NCBI GenBank assembly: GCA_947167935.1 | Contig: CAMVJU010000001.1 | Location: 119,494 to 183,493 of the forward strand | Source of the DNA: an uncultured Prevotellaceae bacterium | GTDB taxonomy: Bacteria > Bacteroidota > Bacteroidia > Bacteroidales > Bacteroidaceae | DNA length: 64,000 bases | Reading direction: 5' to 3' | Shown: positions 43,525 to 53,149 of the stretch, one piece after another | How positions within the stretch are numbered: the stretch's first letter is position 1 | How the letters are laid out: every line of letters begins with the position of its first letter | The notes under the pieces: generated by a model | What the model saw: the letters and a program-made list of their open reading frames with translations, nothing else | Database searches by the model: none | What the model was told of the DNA's origin: nothing | Position numbers and translations under genes: made by a program

Positions 43525-44658
43525 CTATAGTCTGATGCCAATGGAGGTGTTGATGAACCAGTCGTTCAGGTATCCGTTGGTGTTGTTGTGATGATAGCGG
43601 ATATTGTTGAACTGGCCGTATGCATTGAAGAACACATTCCCAATGTTGTAGGTCAGTGACATACGGGCATCGAAACCTAAGCTGATGCCGCTGTTGAATG
43701 TCTTGTCGGCCATATGGGTGATGTGCACCTGGCTGTAGAACCACTCGTCCCACTCCTCGTTGGTGGTATCTGTGTCCCAGAAGGTGGGGTCTTTCATCAT
43801 TTCCGGCACGTTGGTGGCATAGCCGTAGCCCTTAAGCTTGTTGACAAAGGTGAGCATGGGCATGGCCATGACGTTGACGAGCAACCCGCGGGCTGGCACC
43901 CAGTTGTAGGCATATCCCACGCCGGCGCTACCCTGCCATAGCTTCACCTTGCCCAGTCCCTCCATCAGATATACAAGGTCGCCATTGAAGTCTGAGGCAT
44001 AATCGATATGCGTATAGTTGTACATGAGTCCGGCCATGAGCGAGCCCGCCGAACACTTCTGAATGACCGACTGGTCGTAGGCCGCGGCGTAGGAAAACTT
44101 CTTGCCGTTGAACAGATAGTATCCGTCGGCGATGATTGTTTTCACACGGATGGGATCTGTCAGCTGTACGTCATTCCATGTTTCCGTTATTTCCTCAGAA
44201 AGAATGTTGCTGCTCAGATTAAAGTCAGGATTGCTGTTCTCAAACGAGTGGATGCGCACGTTGATGCCGTATGCGCCTCCCGTGGCACCGAATGTGAGAT
44301 AGCTACCCTTGTCGCCGCCAACATTCACCGTGTAGCCCAGACCATAGCCCCTATAGCCAGCCCACAGACCGACATACTGCGAAGGCGTAGTCTTAAGGTA
44401 GGGATTGGCACTATAGTCCATGTCATCCATGTTTCCGTGGGCATTCATACTCACGAGGGTCTGGCTCACGTTGCCTTTCACGATAAGCTGCCAGGGGTTC
44501 TTGGGGGCATCGATATAGCGGCGGTCAACACCCTTGACCGACATGGAGTCGAGCATGGTTCCCACCTTCTTGACAAAGGGAACCACGCCTCTTTGTGCCC
44601 TCATCTGGCCGCAGAGACAAATGCCTATGCACAGCAATATATACTTCAACGTCTGCAC
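43525..44658 (-). CDS. DUF4421 outer-membrane protein
   Basis: 377 aa with a signal peptide (1-21, CGQMRAQ) and a long run of amphipathic beta-strands with alternating glycine and aromatic residues (YVGLWAGYRGYGLGYTVNVGGDKG, ITETWNDVQLTDPIRVKTIIADGYYLFNGKKFSYAAAYDQS). It ends in FINTSIGIRL, a beta-barrel terminal strand. It matches the DUF4421 family; cargo unknown. The -7 element is at 44674-44681. It is the upstream partner of the exported pyrophosphatase. Confidence 0.88.
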   Translation of the reverse strand: MQTLKYILLCIGICLCGQMRAQRGVVPFVKKVGTMLDSMSVKGVDRRYIDAPKNPWQLIVKGNVSQTLVSMNAHGNMDDMDYSANPYLKTTPSQYVGLWAGYRGYGLGYTVNVGGDKGSYLTFGATGGAYGINVRIHSFENSNPDFNLSSNILSEEITETWNDVQLTDPIRVKTIIADGYYLFNGKKFSYAAAYDQSVIQKCSAGSLMAGLMYNYTHIDYASDFNGDLVYLMEGLGKVKLWQGSAGVGYAYNWVPARGLLVNVMAMPMLTFVNKLKGYGYATNVPEMMKDPTFWDTDTTNEEWDEWFYSQVHITHMADKTFNSGISLGFDARMSLTYNIGNVFFNAYGQFNNIRYHHNNTNGYLNDWFINTSIGIRL

Positions 44659-44673
44659 TTGTTTTTATCAGTG

Positions 44674-44681
44674 CAAAGGTA
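44674..44681 (-). promoter_or_regulatory. -7 element of the DUF4421 gene
   Basis: TACCTTTG on the minus strand, 16 nt before the ATG. Confidence 0.65.
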
Positions 44682-44714
44682 CACAAATATTTTGAATTTT
44701 TGTGTTTTTACAAC

Positions 44715-44754
44715 AAAAAACGTCCAACCTCGAATAAAAGGCTGGACGTTTTTT
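44715..44754. terminator. Bidirectional hairpin next to the promoter scar
   Basis: AAAAAACGTCCAACCT pairs with AGGCTGGACGTTTTTT (one mismatch). No intact gene ends here; it would terminate the scar transcript. Confidence 0.75.
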
Positions 44755-44763
44755 ATGGATGAA

Positions 44764-44870
44764 ATACGGATTTTAGCGCAGCGCCTTGTTCAATGCTTTC
44801 ATTTTGTTTGTTAGTTATGGGGTTTTGACTGCATAAATAGTTTTTTTCCTGTAAATGACCAAATATTTCC
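44764..44870 (-). pseudogene. Scar: kinase-type promoter and ATG joined to an araA-like tail
   Basis: 44800-44870 repeats the FGGY kinase leader with its ATG (42161-42231) almost base for base. After the ATG only eight codons follow: KALNKALR and TAA. The 35 bases from the LNKAL codons on match the 3' end of araA (59386-59420) in about 26 positions. The -7 box is damaged (TATG for TTTG). Reads as the two ends of a lost gene or operon. Confidence 0.55.
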
Positions 44871-44901
44871 CGATATTTTCGTGTCTTAACCATTTTGTTT
44901 G

Positions 44902-44909
44902 TATCTTTG
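44902..44909 (+). promoter_or_regulatory. -7 element of the M16 protease gene
   Basis: TATCTTTG, 30 nt before the ATG at 44940. It excludes a start at 44895. Confidence 0.65.
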
Positions 44910-44939
44910 CGCTCGAAATTACAAAACCTATCAATTCGA

Positions 44940-47885
44940 ATGAAAACAAAGAAAATGCTTTTGGGAGTGCTGACGCTGATGCTGGGCATGAGCGCACAGG
45001 CGGCCCCCTCCAACCTCTCCCGACAGGGTGAGGCTTCTAATCAAGATTACAAGTATGAGACAGTGGACGGCGACATGATGCAGACACGCATCTATACGCT
45101 GAAGAACGGACTGAAGGTGTACCTCAGCGTGAATACTGAGGAACCGCGTATACAAACCTTTATCGCCGTTCGCACGGGCTCGAAGAATGACCCTGCCGAG
45201 ACCACGGGCCTGGCCCATTATTTGGAGCACCTGATGTTCAAGGGCACCGACAAGTTCGGCGTCTCCGACCCTGCAAAGGAGAAGCCCCTGCTCGACGAGA
45301 TTGAGCAGCGCTATGAGCAGTATCGCACGCTGACTGACGCTGATGCACGCCGTCAGGCCTACCACGAGATTGACTCTGTGAGTCAGGTGGCTGCCCAGTA
45401 TTTCATCCCTAACGAATACGACAAGCTGATGTCTGCCATCGGTGCCGAGGGTACCAACGCCTACACCAGCAACGACGTGACCTGCTACACCGAGGATATC
45501 CCCGCCAACGAGGTGGAGAACTGGGCAAAGATACAGTCCGACCGTTTCCAGAACATGGTCATACGCGGCTTCCATACCGAGCTGGAGGCCGTCTACGAGG
45601 AGTATAACATCGGCATTGCCAAGGATCAGCGCAAGCTGTGGGAGTCGATGAGCAAGATGCTTTTCCCCACCCACCCCTACGGCACACAGACCACCATCGG
45701 CACGCAGGAGCACCTGAAGAATCCAAGCATCACCAACATCAAGAACTACTTCAACCACTGGTATCGTCCGAACAACGTAGCTATCTGCATGGCCGGCGAC
45801 ATGGATCCCGACAAGGTCATCGCCATCATCGACCGCTACTTCGGACAGTGGCAGCCGGGCGCTGACGTCAGGCAGCCGGTATTCCCGGCCCTCAAGCCCA
45901 TCACCACGCCACGCGACACCACTGTCTACGGACTGGAGGCCGAGACGCTGTGGCTCGGCTACCGCTTCGACGGCGGCAACTCGCTCCAGTTGGACACGCT
46001 CAACATCATTGGCGAGATGCTCTCTAACGGCACCGCCGGACTCATCGACCTCGACATCAACCAGCAGATGAAGATGCTGGGGGCTTGGGCCATGGCTCAG
46101 CAGTTGCGCGATTTCTCCGCCTTCATCCTTGGCGGCACACCGAAGGAGGGTCAGACACTGGAGGAAGTGCGCCAGCTGCTGCTCGGCGAGATAGAGAAGC
46201 TGAAGAACGGTGACTTCAGCGACGACCTCCTGCCATCAGTCGTCAACAACACGAAACTTCAATATTACACCTCGCTTGAAAGCAACCGTGCACGCGCCGA
46301 CATGTTCGTAGACACCTATATCAACGAGATTCCCTGGCAGCAGCAGGTGGGCTACCTCGACCGCATCAGCGGCATGACGAAGGAGCAGATCGTGAGCTTC
46401 GCCAAGCGTCACTTCCGCCAGAACTATGTCACTGTGTTCAAGCGTCAGGGCGAGGACACCACGCAAAAGAAGATTGACAAGCCTGCCATCACACCCATAC
46501 CCACCAACCGCGACATGGTGAGCCAGTTTGTCAAAGACATCCAGAACGCACACGTTGACCCCATCCAGCCGCGCTTCGTCGACTTCCAGCGCGACCTCAC
46601 CTTCGGCAAGACGAAGAAAAACATCCCCTACATCTATGTGAAGAACGTGGAGAACGGCCGCTTCACCCTCACACAGCGCTACGAGTTTGGCGAGGAGACT
46701 GAGCTGAAGTACAGCTATGCCCCCGAATATTTAGAGTATCTCGGCACCGACAAACTGACCAACGAGCAAATCAAACAGCAGTTCTACAAGCTGGCCTGCA
46801 ACTACAGCATCAACGTGGGCGCACGCAACATCAGCGTCACGTTGAGCGGACTCAGCGAGAACATGCCGCAGGCACTGGCCCTGCTCGAGAACTTCATGCA
46901 GAACGCCAAGGTGGATGCCGACGCATGGGAGCAGTACATCCAGCTGGATGAGAAAGGCCGTGCCGACGCAAAGTTGGAGCAGCGCAGCAATTTCTCCAAC
47001 CTGGTGGCCTACGGCATCTACGGCCCCTACAACACCTACCGCAACATTTTCACGTCTGAGCAACTGCGCCAGACCAACCCGCAGGAGCTGCTCAACCTGC
47101 TGAAGAACCTGAAGCAGTATGAGCATACATTATTATATTATGGGCCCATGACAGAGAAAGAGCTGTGCGACGCCGTGACCAAGAACCACAAGACAGGCAA
47201 GAAGTTCAAGCCCGTTCCCGAAGGCAAGCACTACACCCAGCAGACTACTCCGCAGAACGAGGTGTTCATCGCTCCCTACGACGCCAAGAATATCTACATG
47301 CGCATGTATCACAATGAAGACCGCCCCCGGCAGGCTGAGGAAGCCGCAGTCAAGGCTCTGTTCAACGAATACTATGGCGGCGGCATGAACACCATCGTGT
47401 TCCAGGAGATGCGCGAGGCGCGAGGCCTGGCCTACAACGCATACGCTGCCTATGTCGATCCTACCTATAAGGACCAGTCCGAATACTTCTTCACTCACAT
47501 CATTACGCAGAACGACAAGATGATGGACTGCATACAGCATTTCAACCTGATTCTGGACACCATCCCGCAGAGCGAGCAGGCCTTCAGCATTGCCAAGGAC
47601 GCCCTGACAAAGCGTCTGCAGAGCCTGCGCACCACGAAGTTCGGCCTCATCAACGCTTGGATCACCGCCAAGGACCTCGGCATCGACTACGACGAGAATG
47701 AGCGCATCTACAATGCACTGCCCAACATCACGCTAAAGGACATCATCAACTTCGAGCAGCAGCAGATGGCACGCAAGCCCTACCGCTATATCATCCTCGG
47801 CAACGAGAAAGAGCTCGACATGGAAGCCCTCGGCAAGATCGGCCCCATCCGCCGCCTCACCACTGAAGAAATCTTCGGATACTAA
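44940..47885 (+). CDS. M16-family zinc metalloprotease, exported
   Basis: 981 aa with a signal peptide (1-21, GMSAQA). The first M16 domain has HYLEH in TGLAHYLEHLMFKGT, the inverted HXXEH zinc motif, with the third ligand expected in the ELEAVYEEYN block. A second, inactive M16 pair fills the C-terminal half. Pitrilysin-type enzymes cut peptides in a closed chamber; here probably periplasmic. It is followed after 45 bp by a lipoprotein gene. Confidence 0.93.
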   Translation: MKTKKMLLGVLTLMLGMSAQAAPSNLSRQGEASNQDYKYETVDGDMMQTRIYTLKNGLKVYLSVNTEEPRIQTFIAVRTGSKNDPAETTGLAHYLEHLMFKGTDKFGVSDPAKEKPLLDEIEQRYEQYRTLTDADARRQAYHEIDSVSQVAAQYFIPNEYDKLMSAIGAEGTNAYTSNDVTCYTEDIPANEVENWAKIQSDRFQNMVIRGFHTELEAVYEEYNIGIAKDQRKLWESMSKMLFPTHPYGTQTTIGTQEHLKNPSITNIKNYFNHWYRPNNVAICMAGDMDPDKVIAIIDRYFGQWQPGADVRQPVFPALKPITTPRDTTVYGLEAETLWLGYRFDGGNSLQLDTLNIIGEMLSNGTAGLIDLDINQQMKMLGAWAMAQQLRDFSAFILGGTPKEGQTLEEVRQLLLGEIEKLKNGDFSDDLLPSVVNNTKLQYYTSLESNRARADMFVDTYINEIPWQQQVGYLDRISGMTKEQIVSFAKRHFRQNYVTVFKRQGEDTTQKKIDKPAITPIPTNRDMVSQFVKDIQNAHVDPIQPRFVDFQRDLTFGKTKKNIPYIYVKNVENGRFTLTQRYEFGEETELKYSYAPEYLEYLGTDKLTNEQIKQQFYKLACNYSINVGARNISVTLSGLSENMPQALALLENFMQNAKVDADAWEQYIQLDEKGRADAKLEQRSNFSNLVAYGIYGPYNTYRNIFTSEQLRQTNPQELLNLLKNLKQYEHTLLYYGPMTEKELCDAVTKNHKTGKKFKPVPEGKHYTQQTTPQNEVFIAPYDAKNIYMRMYHNEDRPRQAEEAAVKALFNEYYGGGMNTIVFQEMREARGLAYNAYAAYVDPTYKDQSEYFFTHIITQNDKMMDCIQHFNLILDTIPQSEQAFSIAKDALTKRLQSLRTTKFGLINAWITAKDLGIDYDENERIYNALPNITLKDIINFEQQQMARKPYRYIILGNEKELDMEALGKIGPIRRLTTEEIFGY

Positions 47886-47930
47886 AAACTCTCAACAATA
47901 AACATCAAACACTAAACAAAACAAACAACC

Positions 47931-48620
47931 ATGAAGAAAATCTATTTGGCACTGATGTGCATGGCAGGCTTCACACTGATGACGGCCTGTGGAGGAAAGA
48001 GTGACAAGAAGGACGGCGAAGCCGCCAATGAGGAGAACGTTGAGCAGAATGCTGAGCAGAAAGCTGAGACAAGCATGACTGCTGATTCCGACAGCCCTAC
48101 AGCTAAGTTTGAGGCTGCGCTGAAAGACTGCTATGGTTTGACCTTCGACCAGGTGAAGCCCGACTTTGCCATCAGCGAGACAAACAAGCAGGGTGCCAGC
48201 ATGTTCTACGGAGATACCCGCAACGCTGACGCTAAGGCCAACCTGTTGAAAGCCGACGGCACTAACCCCACTCAGGAAGAGTTCAATGCTTATGCTACGA
48301 AGATGTACAACCTGACCAAGAGCATCTCGCAGGACGGTAAGAATATCGTAGGTTTCAACGAGGCCAGCACAAGTGCTGAGGCTCTTGCTGAGAAGCCCAT
48401 CGATAAATGCATCGGTAAGAACGAATATGATGTGGACATTATCATGACTGGCTGGGCCTTCCGCATGAATGACACCTTCTATCAGTGCGACGTTTCGCAG
48501 GGCATTGCCAGAAACGGCAATCCTGAGCCTATCGAGCTCAGACTATACAAAGGCTTGCAGAAGTCGCTCAGCGAATCAATGGAAGATGCCGACAAGGCTA
48601 TGGAGCAGCTGGGCTACTAA
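47931..48620 (+). CDS. Lipoprotein of unknown function
   Basis: 229 aa with a lipobox at Cys20 (LMTACGG), a charged low-complexity spacer (about 25-60, Lys/Glu/Asn-rich) and a globular region (about 65-229) that I do not recognise. It probably shares the M16 protease transcript and may be its partner in the envelope. Confidence 0.7.
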   Translation: MKKIYLALMCMAGFTLMTACGGKSDKKDGEAANEENVEQNAEQKAETSMTADSDSPTAKFEAALKDCYGLTFDQVKPDFAISETNKQGASMFYGDTRNADAKANLLKADGTNPTQEEFNAYATKMYNLTKSISQDGKNIVGFNEASTSAEALAEKPIDKCIGKNEYDVDIIMTGWAFRMNDTFYQCDVSQGIARNGNPEPIELRLYKGLQKSLSESMEDADKAMEQLGY

Positions 48621-48660
48621 GAAGAATAAAAGAATATAAAAATTAAAGAATAAAAAAAGG

Positions 48661-48685
48661 CTGGTTAGCGCAATGCGCTAACCAG
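48661..48685 (-). terminator. Terminator overlapping the hisS stop codon
   Basis: CTGGTTAGCGC/GCGCTAACCAG stem with a 3-nt loop and a T-rich flank on the minus strand. One arm is the last codons of hisS, and its stop lies inside the hairpin. Confidence 0.75.
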
Positions 48686-50026
48686 TTCTTCTGTTGTAAG
48701 CAAGGTCTGCTCGCCTGAATCCATATTCTTCAGCGTTACCTTACCTTCGGCTATTTCGCTTTCACCTGCCAAAACGACGAAGGGGATGTGCTTGGCATTG
48801 GCGTAGGCCATCTGTTTCTTCATCTTCGCAGCGTCGGGGAAGAGTTCGGCACGGATGCCAGCCTGGCGTACTTGGGCGATAATGGGCAGGCAATAAGCCG
48901 TTTCAGCCTCTCCGAAGTTGATGAAGAGCACACGGCTGGTCTGCAGCGAGTCCTTGGGGTAGAGGTCGAGTGCGTCAAGCACGTCGTAGATGCGGTCTAC
49001 GCCAAAGCTGATGCCTACACCTGAGAGGCCCGGCATACCGAAGATGCCCGTCAGGTTGTCGTAGCGTCCGCCACCACTGATACTGCCCATCGGTGTGTCG
49101 AGGGCTTTCACTTCGAAGATGGCGCCAGTATAGTAGTTGAGGCCACGGGCCAGGGTGAGATCAAGCTGTAACTCGTTCTTTAGAGGCGTTTGGTGAGAGG
49201 TGAAAGGTGAGAGAATTGTTCGCAATTCTTCGACACCCTTCAGACCAGTTTCACTGTCTTTCAACACCTTGGCGATGGTGGCAAGTTTCTCCTCGTTGGA
49301 ACCTTCGAGCAGGATGATGGGCTGGAGCTTGGCAATCTGTTCTTCGGTAAGACCGTCGCTGCGTAGCTCCTCATTGACATTGTCGATGCCGATCTTATCG
49401 AGCTTGTCGATGGCTACGGTAATGTCCACAATCTTGTCGGCAGCACCGATGATCTCGGCAATGCCGCTGAGAATCTTGCGGTTGTTAATCTTAATTTGTA
49501 CGCGCACGCCCAAGCGTGAGAAGACGGTGTCGAGAATCTGTATCAGTTCCACCTCGTTGAGCAGCGAGTCGGAACCCACCACGTCGCCGTCGAACTGATA
49601 GAACTCACGGTAGCGGCCTTTCTGCGGACGGTCGGCACGCCACACGGGCTGCACTTGATAGCGTTTGAAAGGCAGCTGCAGCTCGTCGCGATGCATCACC
49701 ACATAGCGGGCGAAAGGCACGGTAAGGTCGTAGCGCAGGCCTTTCTCACACATCTTCGATGCGAGGTGCAGGCTGTTGCGCTCCAGCAGTTCGTCATCGC
49801 TGATTTTCGTCAGACAGTCGCCGCTGTTGAGCACTTTGAAGAGCAACTTGTCGCCCTCTTCGCCGTATTTGCCCATCAGCGTCTGCAGGGTTTCCATCGC
49901 AGGTGTCTCAATCTGCTGGAATCCGTATAGCTCGTACACCTCACGGATGGTGTTCAGTATGTAGTTGCGCTTGGCCATTTCGATGGGGCCGAAGTCGCGA
50001 GTTCCTTTTACTATGCTTGGTTTCAT
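48665..50026 (-). CDS. hisS: Histidyl-tRNA synthetase
   Basis: 453 aa, class II synthetase. KGTRDFGP start, motif 2 ([31 protein letters not shown]), [10 protein letters not shown] and GGGRYDNL. C-terminal anticodon-binding domain (about 355-453). A short repeat-derived insertion lies near residues 270-280 (SPFTSHQTP). Its start overlaps the purA stop by 4 bp. Confidence 0.97.
   Translation of the reverse strand: MKPSIVKGTRDFGPIEMAKRNYILNTIREVYELYGFQQIETPAMETLQTLMGKYGEEGDKLLFKVLNSGDCLTKISDDELLERNSLHLASKMCEKGLRYDLTVPFARYVVMHRDELQLPFKRYQVQPVWRADRPQKGRYREFYQFDGDVVGSDSLLNEVELIQILDTVFSRLGVRVQIKINNRKILSGIAEIIGAADKIVDITVAIDKLDKIGIDNVNEELRSDGLTEEQIAKLQPIILLEGSNEEKLATIAKVLKDSETGLKGVEELRTILSPFTSHQTPLKNELQLDLTLARGLNYYTGAIFEVKALDTPMGSISGGGRYDNLTGIFGMPGLSGVGISFGVDRIYDVLDALDLYPKDSLQTSRVLFINFGEAETAYCLPIIAQVRQAGIRAELFPDAAKMKKQMAYANAKHIPFVVLAGESEIAEGKVTLKNMDSGEQTLLTTEELVSALR
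49189..49216. repeat. GGTGAGAGGTGAAAGGTGA repeat inside hisS
   Basis: Three GGTGA-type units, translated as SPFTSHQT in a loop before the conserved [10 protein letters not shown] block. Confidence 0.65.
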
Positions 50027-51294
50027 TTCCTTTCAATTGTCTGGTCACGATCCGGACCGATGCTGATAATCTTGATGGGCGTCTCGAGCTGCTGCTCCAA
50101 GAAGGCGATGTAGTCCTTGAACTCCTGCGGGAACTGCTCCTCGCTGGTGAAGTGCGTCATGTCGGTCTTCCAGCCGGGCAGCTCTTTGTAGACAGGCTCG
50201 ATGCCCTCTTCGATGTTATAGGGGAAGTAATTGATTTCCTTGCCATTCTGCTTGTAAGCCACGCAGGCTTTGATGGTGTCAAAGCCGTCGAGCACGTCGC
50301 TCTTCATCATAATAAGCTGTGTCACACCGTTCACCATGATGCTGTAGCGCAATGCCACAAGGTCGATCCAACCGCAGCGGCGCTCACGGCCTGTCACGGC
50401 ACCATACTCGTGGCCAAGGTCACGAATCTTCTTGCCTGTCTCGTCAAACAGCTCCGTGGGGAACGGGCCGGCACCGACGCGGGTGCAATAGGCCTTCATG
50501 ATGCCATAGACTTCACCAATCTTGTTGGGACCGATGCCCAGACCTGTGCAGGCGCCAGCGCAGATGGTGTTAGAGGAGGTGACGAAGGGGTAGGAGCCAA
50601 AGTCCACGTCGAGCATCGTGCCCTGGGCACCCTCGCATAATACGCTTTTGCCCTCACGCAGGAAACCGTTGATTTCATGCTCACTGTCGACGATGGGGAA
50701 CTGGCGCAGATACTCCACGCCTTCCAGCCATTTCTTCTCTACCTCGGTGATGTCATATTCGAAGTTGAGCGACTTCAGGATAGCCTCATGACGGGCCTTG
50801 GCGGCAGCATATTTCTTTTCAAAGTTTTCGAGGATGTCACCTACGCGCAGGCCGGTACGACTCACCTTGTCGGTATAGGTGGGGCCGATGCCCTTGCCGG
50901 TGGTACCCACCTTGTTCTTACCCTTCTGAGCCTCGTAGGCTGCGTCGAGCACGCGGTGGGTGGGCATGATGAGATGTGCCTTCTTCGAGATATGCAGACG
51001 CTCCTTCAACGGATGTCCGCTCTGTTCCAATGCCTTTGCTTCGTCCATGAAGAGATCGGGTGCCAGCACGACACCGTTGCCAATGACATTCACCTTGTCG
51101 CCCTGGAAAATACCCGAGGGGATGCTGCGCAGCACATATTTTTGCCCCTCGAACTCCAGCGTGTGCCCAGCGTTGGGACCACCCTGGAAACGGGCTACGA
51201 CGTCATAGCGGGGGGTGAGCACGTCGACCACCTTTCCCTTGCCTTCATCGCCCCACTGTAATCCCAGCAGGACGTCAACCTTTCCTTTGTTCAT
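50023..51294 (-). CDS. purA: Adenylosuccinate synthetase
   Basis: 423 aa from the ATG at 51294. Joins IMP and aspartate with GTP on the way to [19 protein letters not shown] and GGPNAGHTL are the substrate and GTP loops. The longer frame from 51393 lies inside the fur gene and lacks support. fur, purA and hisS overlap one another and form one operon. Confidence 0.97.
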   Translation of the reverse strand: MNKGKVDVLLGLQWGDEGKGKVVDVLTPRYDVVARFQGGPNAGHTLEFEGQKYVLRSIPSGIFQGDKVNVIGNGVVLAPDLFMDEAKALEQSGHPLKERLHISKKAHLIMPTHRVLDAAYEAQKGKNKVGTTGKGIGPTYTDKVSRTGLRVGDILENFEKKYAAAKARHEAILKSLNFEYDITEVEKKWLEGVEYLRQFPIVDSEHEINGFLREGKSVLCEGAQGTMLDVDFGSYPFVTSSNTICAGACTGLGIGPNKIGEVYGIMKAYCTRVGAGPFPTELFDETGKKIRDLGHEYGAVTGRERRCGWIDLVALRYSIMVNGVTQLIMMKSDVLDGFDTIKACVAYKQNGKEINYFPYNIEEGIEPVYKELPGWKTDMTHFTSEEQFPQEFKDYIAFLEQQLETPIKIISIGPDRDQTIERK

Positions 51295-51799
51295 CTTTCT
51301 TGTTGTTATCTGTTGTTTTATGTTTGTTGCTCTTTCGGGTGATGACAGCTTGGCACGTGGAGCAGATGCCGTAGATGTAGAGCGAGAAGACATCCTGCCT
51401 GAAGCGCTTCAGGTGCATAGCTGCAATGGCTTTCGTCACTTCCGGCGCCTTCACCTCCGTCACCTTGCCGCACATCGTGCAGATTTGATGACAATGGTTG
51501 TTGCCAGGATAATAGGCTTCGTATTTTGTCGTGCCCTTGATATTGTGGCGGATAACGATGCGAAGCTCGATAAAGAGATTCAGCGTGTTATAGAGCGTAG
51601 CCCTCGACACGGGGAAGTGTTGTTCGTCAGCCAATTTCTGCCCTAAGTCTTCAAGGGTGAAGTGCCCACCGATGTCGTACACGGCATTTAATATGGCGTA
51701 GCGCTCAGGCGTCTTGCGATAATTATTCATTTCCAAATAATTATCCAAGATGCGCTCGCTGGCCTGGCGTACATTGTCTTTCTTCTCTGTTGCCTTCAT
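51275..51799 (-). CDS. fur: Fur-family metalloregulator
   Basis: 174 aa from the ATG at 51799, confirmed by a -7 element 11 nt upstream. Winged helix (about 22-88, SRATLYNTLNLFIELRIV as recognition helix); metal region NNHCHQICTMCGKVTEV and YGICSTCQ, with two CxxC pairs for structural zinc. Could be Fur or PerR; the sequence does not decide. The last 20 bp overlap purA. Confidence 0.9.
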   Translation of the reverse strand: MKATEKKDNVRQASERILDNYLEMNNYRKTPERYAILNAVYDIGGHFTLEDLGQKLADEQHFPVSRATLYNTLNLFIELRIVIRHNIKGTTKYEAYYPGNNHCHQICTMCGKVTEVKAPEVTKAIAAMHLKRFRQDVFSLYIYGICSTCQAVITRKSNKHKTTDNNKKDEQRKG

Positions 51800-51810
51800 A
51801 AACCAAGGCA

Positions 51811-51818
51811 CAAAAGTA
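51811..51818 (-). promoter_or_regulatory. -7 element of fur-purA-hisS
   Basis: TACTTTTG on the minus strand, 11 nt before the fur ATG; nearly leaderless. Confidence 0.65.
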
Positions 51819-51867
51819 CAAATAAAGATTGAAGAAGGCGATGGCATGATGTTAAAAATGGCTAAAT

Positions 51868-51880
51868 ACTTAATTTAAGT
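51868..51880. promoter_or_regulatory. Possible operator of the arabinose operon
   Basis: ACTTAA-N1-TTAAGT palindrome about 33 bp upstream of the galM -7 element. A candidate site for AraR or another regulator; not verified. Confidence 0.3.
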
Positions 51881-51912
51881 CAAAGATTTTTGGCTATATC
51901 ATAAAGAATGTG

Positions 51913-51920
51913 TAACTTTA
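51913..51920 (+). promoter_or_regulatory. -7 element of the ara operon
   Basis: TAACTTTA, close to TAnnTTTG, about 54 nt before the galM ATG. Confidence 0.5.
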
Positions 51921-51973
51921 CACCCAAAAATTTGAAACAACAGACAAATCACATAAACTTAAACCAAAAAACA

Positions 51974-53146
51974 ATGAAAACATTAAGGACAACAATGCTC
52001 GGCGCAGTGGCCACGATGGCACTGGCCTTTGCTGCCTGTACAGGCAGTCAGCAGCCCACAACACAACTGACGGCTTCGGGACTTGATCCTGTCAAGTTCG
52101 ACACTGTGATTAACGGCGACAGCGTGAAGCTCTACACCCTGAAAAACCAGAATGGCCTGGAGGCTTGCATCACTAACTTCGGCGGACGTGTCGTCTCGCT
52201 GATGGTGCCTGACCGCGATGGCAAGCTCGTCGACGTGGTACTGGGCTATGACAACATCGCACAGTATGCTGATGCCGAGAATTTCGGCAGTGACTTCGGC
52301 GCCTCTATCGGACGCTATGCCAACCGTATCAAGAACGGACAGTTCAAAGTGGGTGATGACACAATCCAACTGCCGCGTAATAACTTTGGTCACTGCCTGC
52401 ATGGCGGTCCCACTGGCTGGCAGTATAAGGTCTATAAGGCTGAACAGCTTGACAGCGCTACGCTGAAGCTCGTTCTCATTAGCCCTGATGGCGACAATAA
52501 CTTCCCTGGTGAAGTGAAGGCCACCGTTACCTACACGCTGACTGCAGACAACGCACTCGACATCAAGATGGAGGCTGAGACTGACAAGACCACCATCGTG
52601 AACATGACCAACCACTCGTATTTCAACTTGAACGGCACACCCACTGAGCCCGCTATGGATATGGAGCTCTACATCAATGCCGACACCTTTACACCGGCTG
52701 ACTCTACCTTTATGCCTACTGGTGAGGTTCGCGACGTGACTGGCACACCGATGGACTTCCGCACACCCCACGCCATTCAGGACTCACTGCGTATGGATGA
52801 TGAGCAGGTGAAATTCGGCAATGGCTTTGACCACAACTGGATTCTGAATACTAAGGGAGATGATACGCAGGTTTGTGCATCACTCTATTCGCCCAAGACC
52901 GGTATCTTCCTCGAGGCCTACACCAATGAGCCTGGCATCCAGGTCTACACTGGTAACTTCCAGGGCATCGACGGCGAAGAGGCCAAGGTGCGCAAGGGTG
53001 GCGTGAAATATCCGCAGCGTCCCTCCGTCTGTTTGGAGAGTCAGAAATATCCCAATTCCCCCAACGTAGCTGAGTGGCCCAGCCCCTACCTGAACCCCGG
53101 CGAGAAATACTACAGCCATCTGGTGTTCAAGTTCTCTGTAAAATAA
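51974..53146 (+). CDS. galM: Aldose 1-epimerase, lipoprotein
   Basis: 390 aa from the ATG at 51974. Residues 1-21 are a signal segment with a lipobox at Cys22 (AFAACTG), so the enzyme faces the periplasm. The mutarotase core has NFGGRVVSL, ASIGRYANRI, MTNHSYFNLNG (catalytic His) and CLESQKYPNSPN (catalytic Glu). It interconverts sugar anomers before uptake. First gene of the operon, 3 bp from the sugar porter. Confidence 0.95.
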   Translation: MKTLRTTMLGAVATMALAFAACTGSQQPTTQLTASGLDPVKFDTVINGDSVKLYTLKNQNGLEACITNFGGRVVSLMVPDRDGKLVDVVLGYDNIAQYADAENFGSDFGASIGRYANRIKNGQFKVGDDTIQLPRNNFGHCLHGGPTGWQYKVYKAEQLDSATLKLVLISPDGDNNFPGEVKATVTYTLTADNALDIKMEAETDKTTIVNMTNHSYFNLNGTPTEPAMDMELYINADTFTPADSTFMPTGEVRDVTGTPMDFRTPHAIQDSLRMDDEQVKFGNGFDHNWILNTKGDDTQVCASLYSPKTGIFLEAYTNEPGIQVYTGNFQGIDGEEAKVRKGGVKYPQRPSVCLESQKYPNSPNVAEWPSPYLNPGEKYYSHLVFKFSVK

Positions 53147-53149
53147 GGA

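Noticed and set aside
44753..45013. 86-aa minus-strand frame overlapping the M16 start
   Set aside because: It is opposite the M16 signal peptide and passes through the duplicated kinase leader; no protein features.
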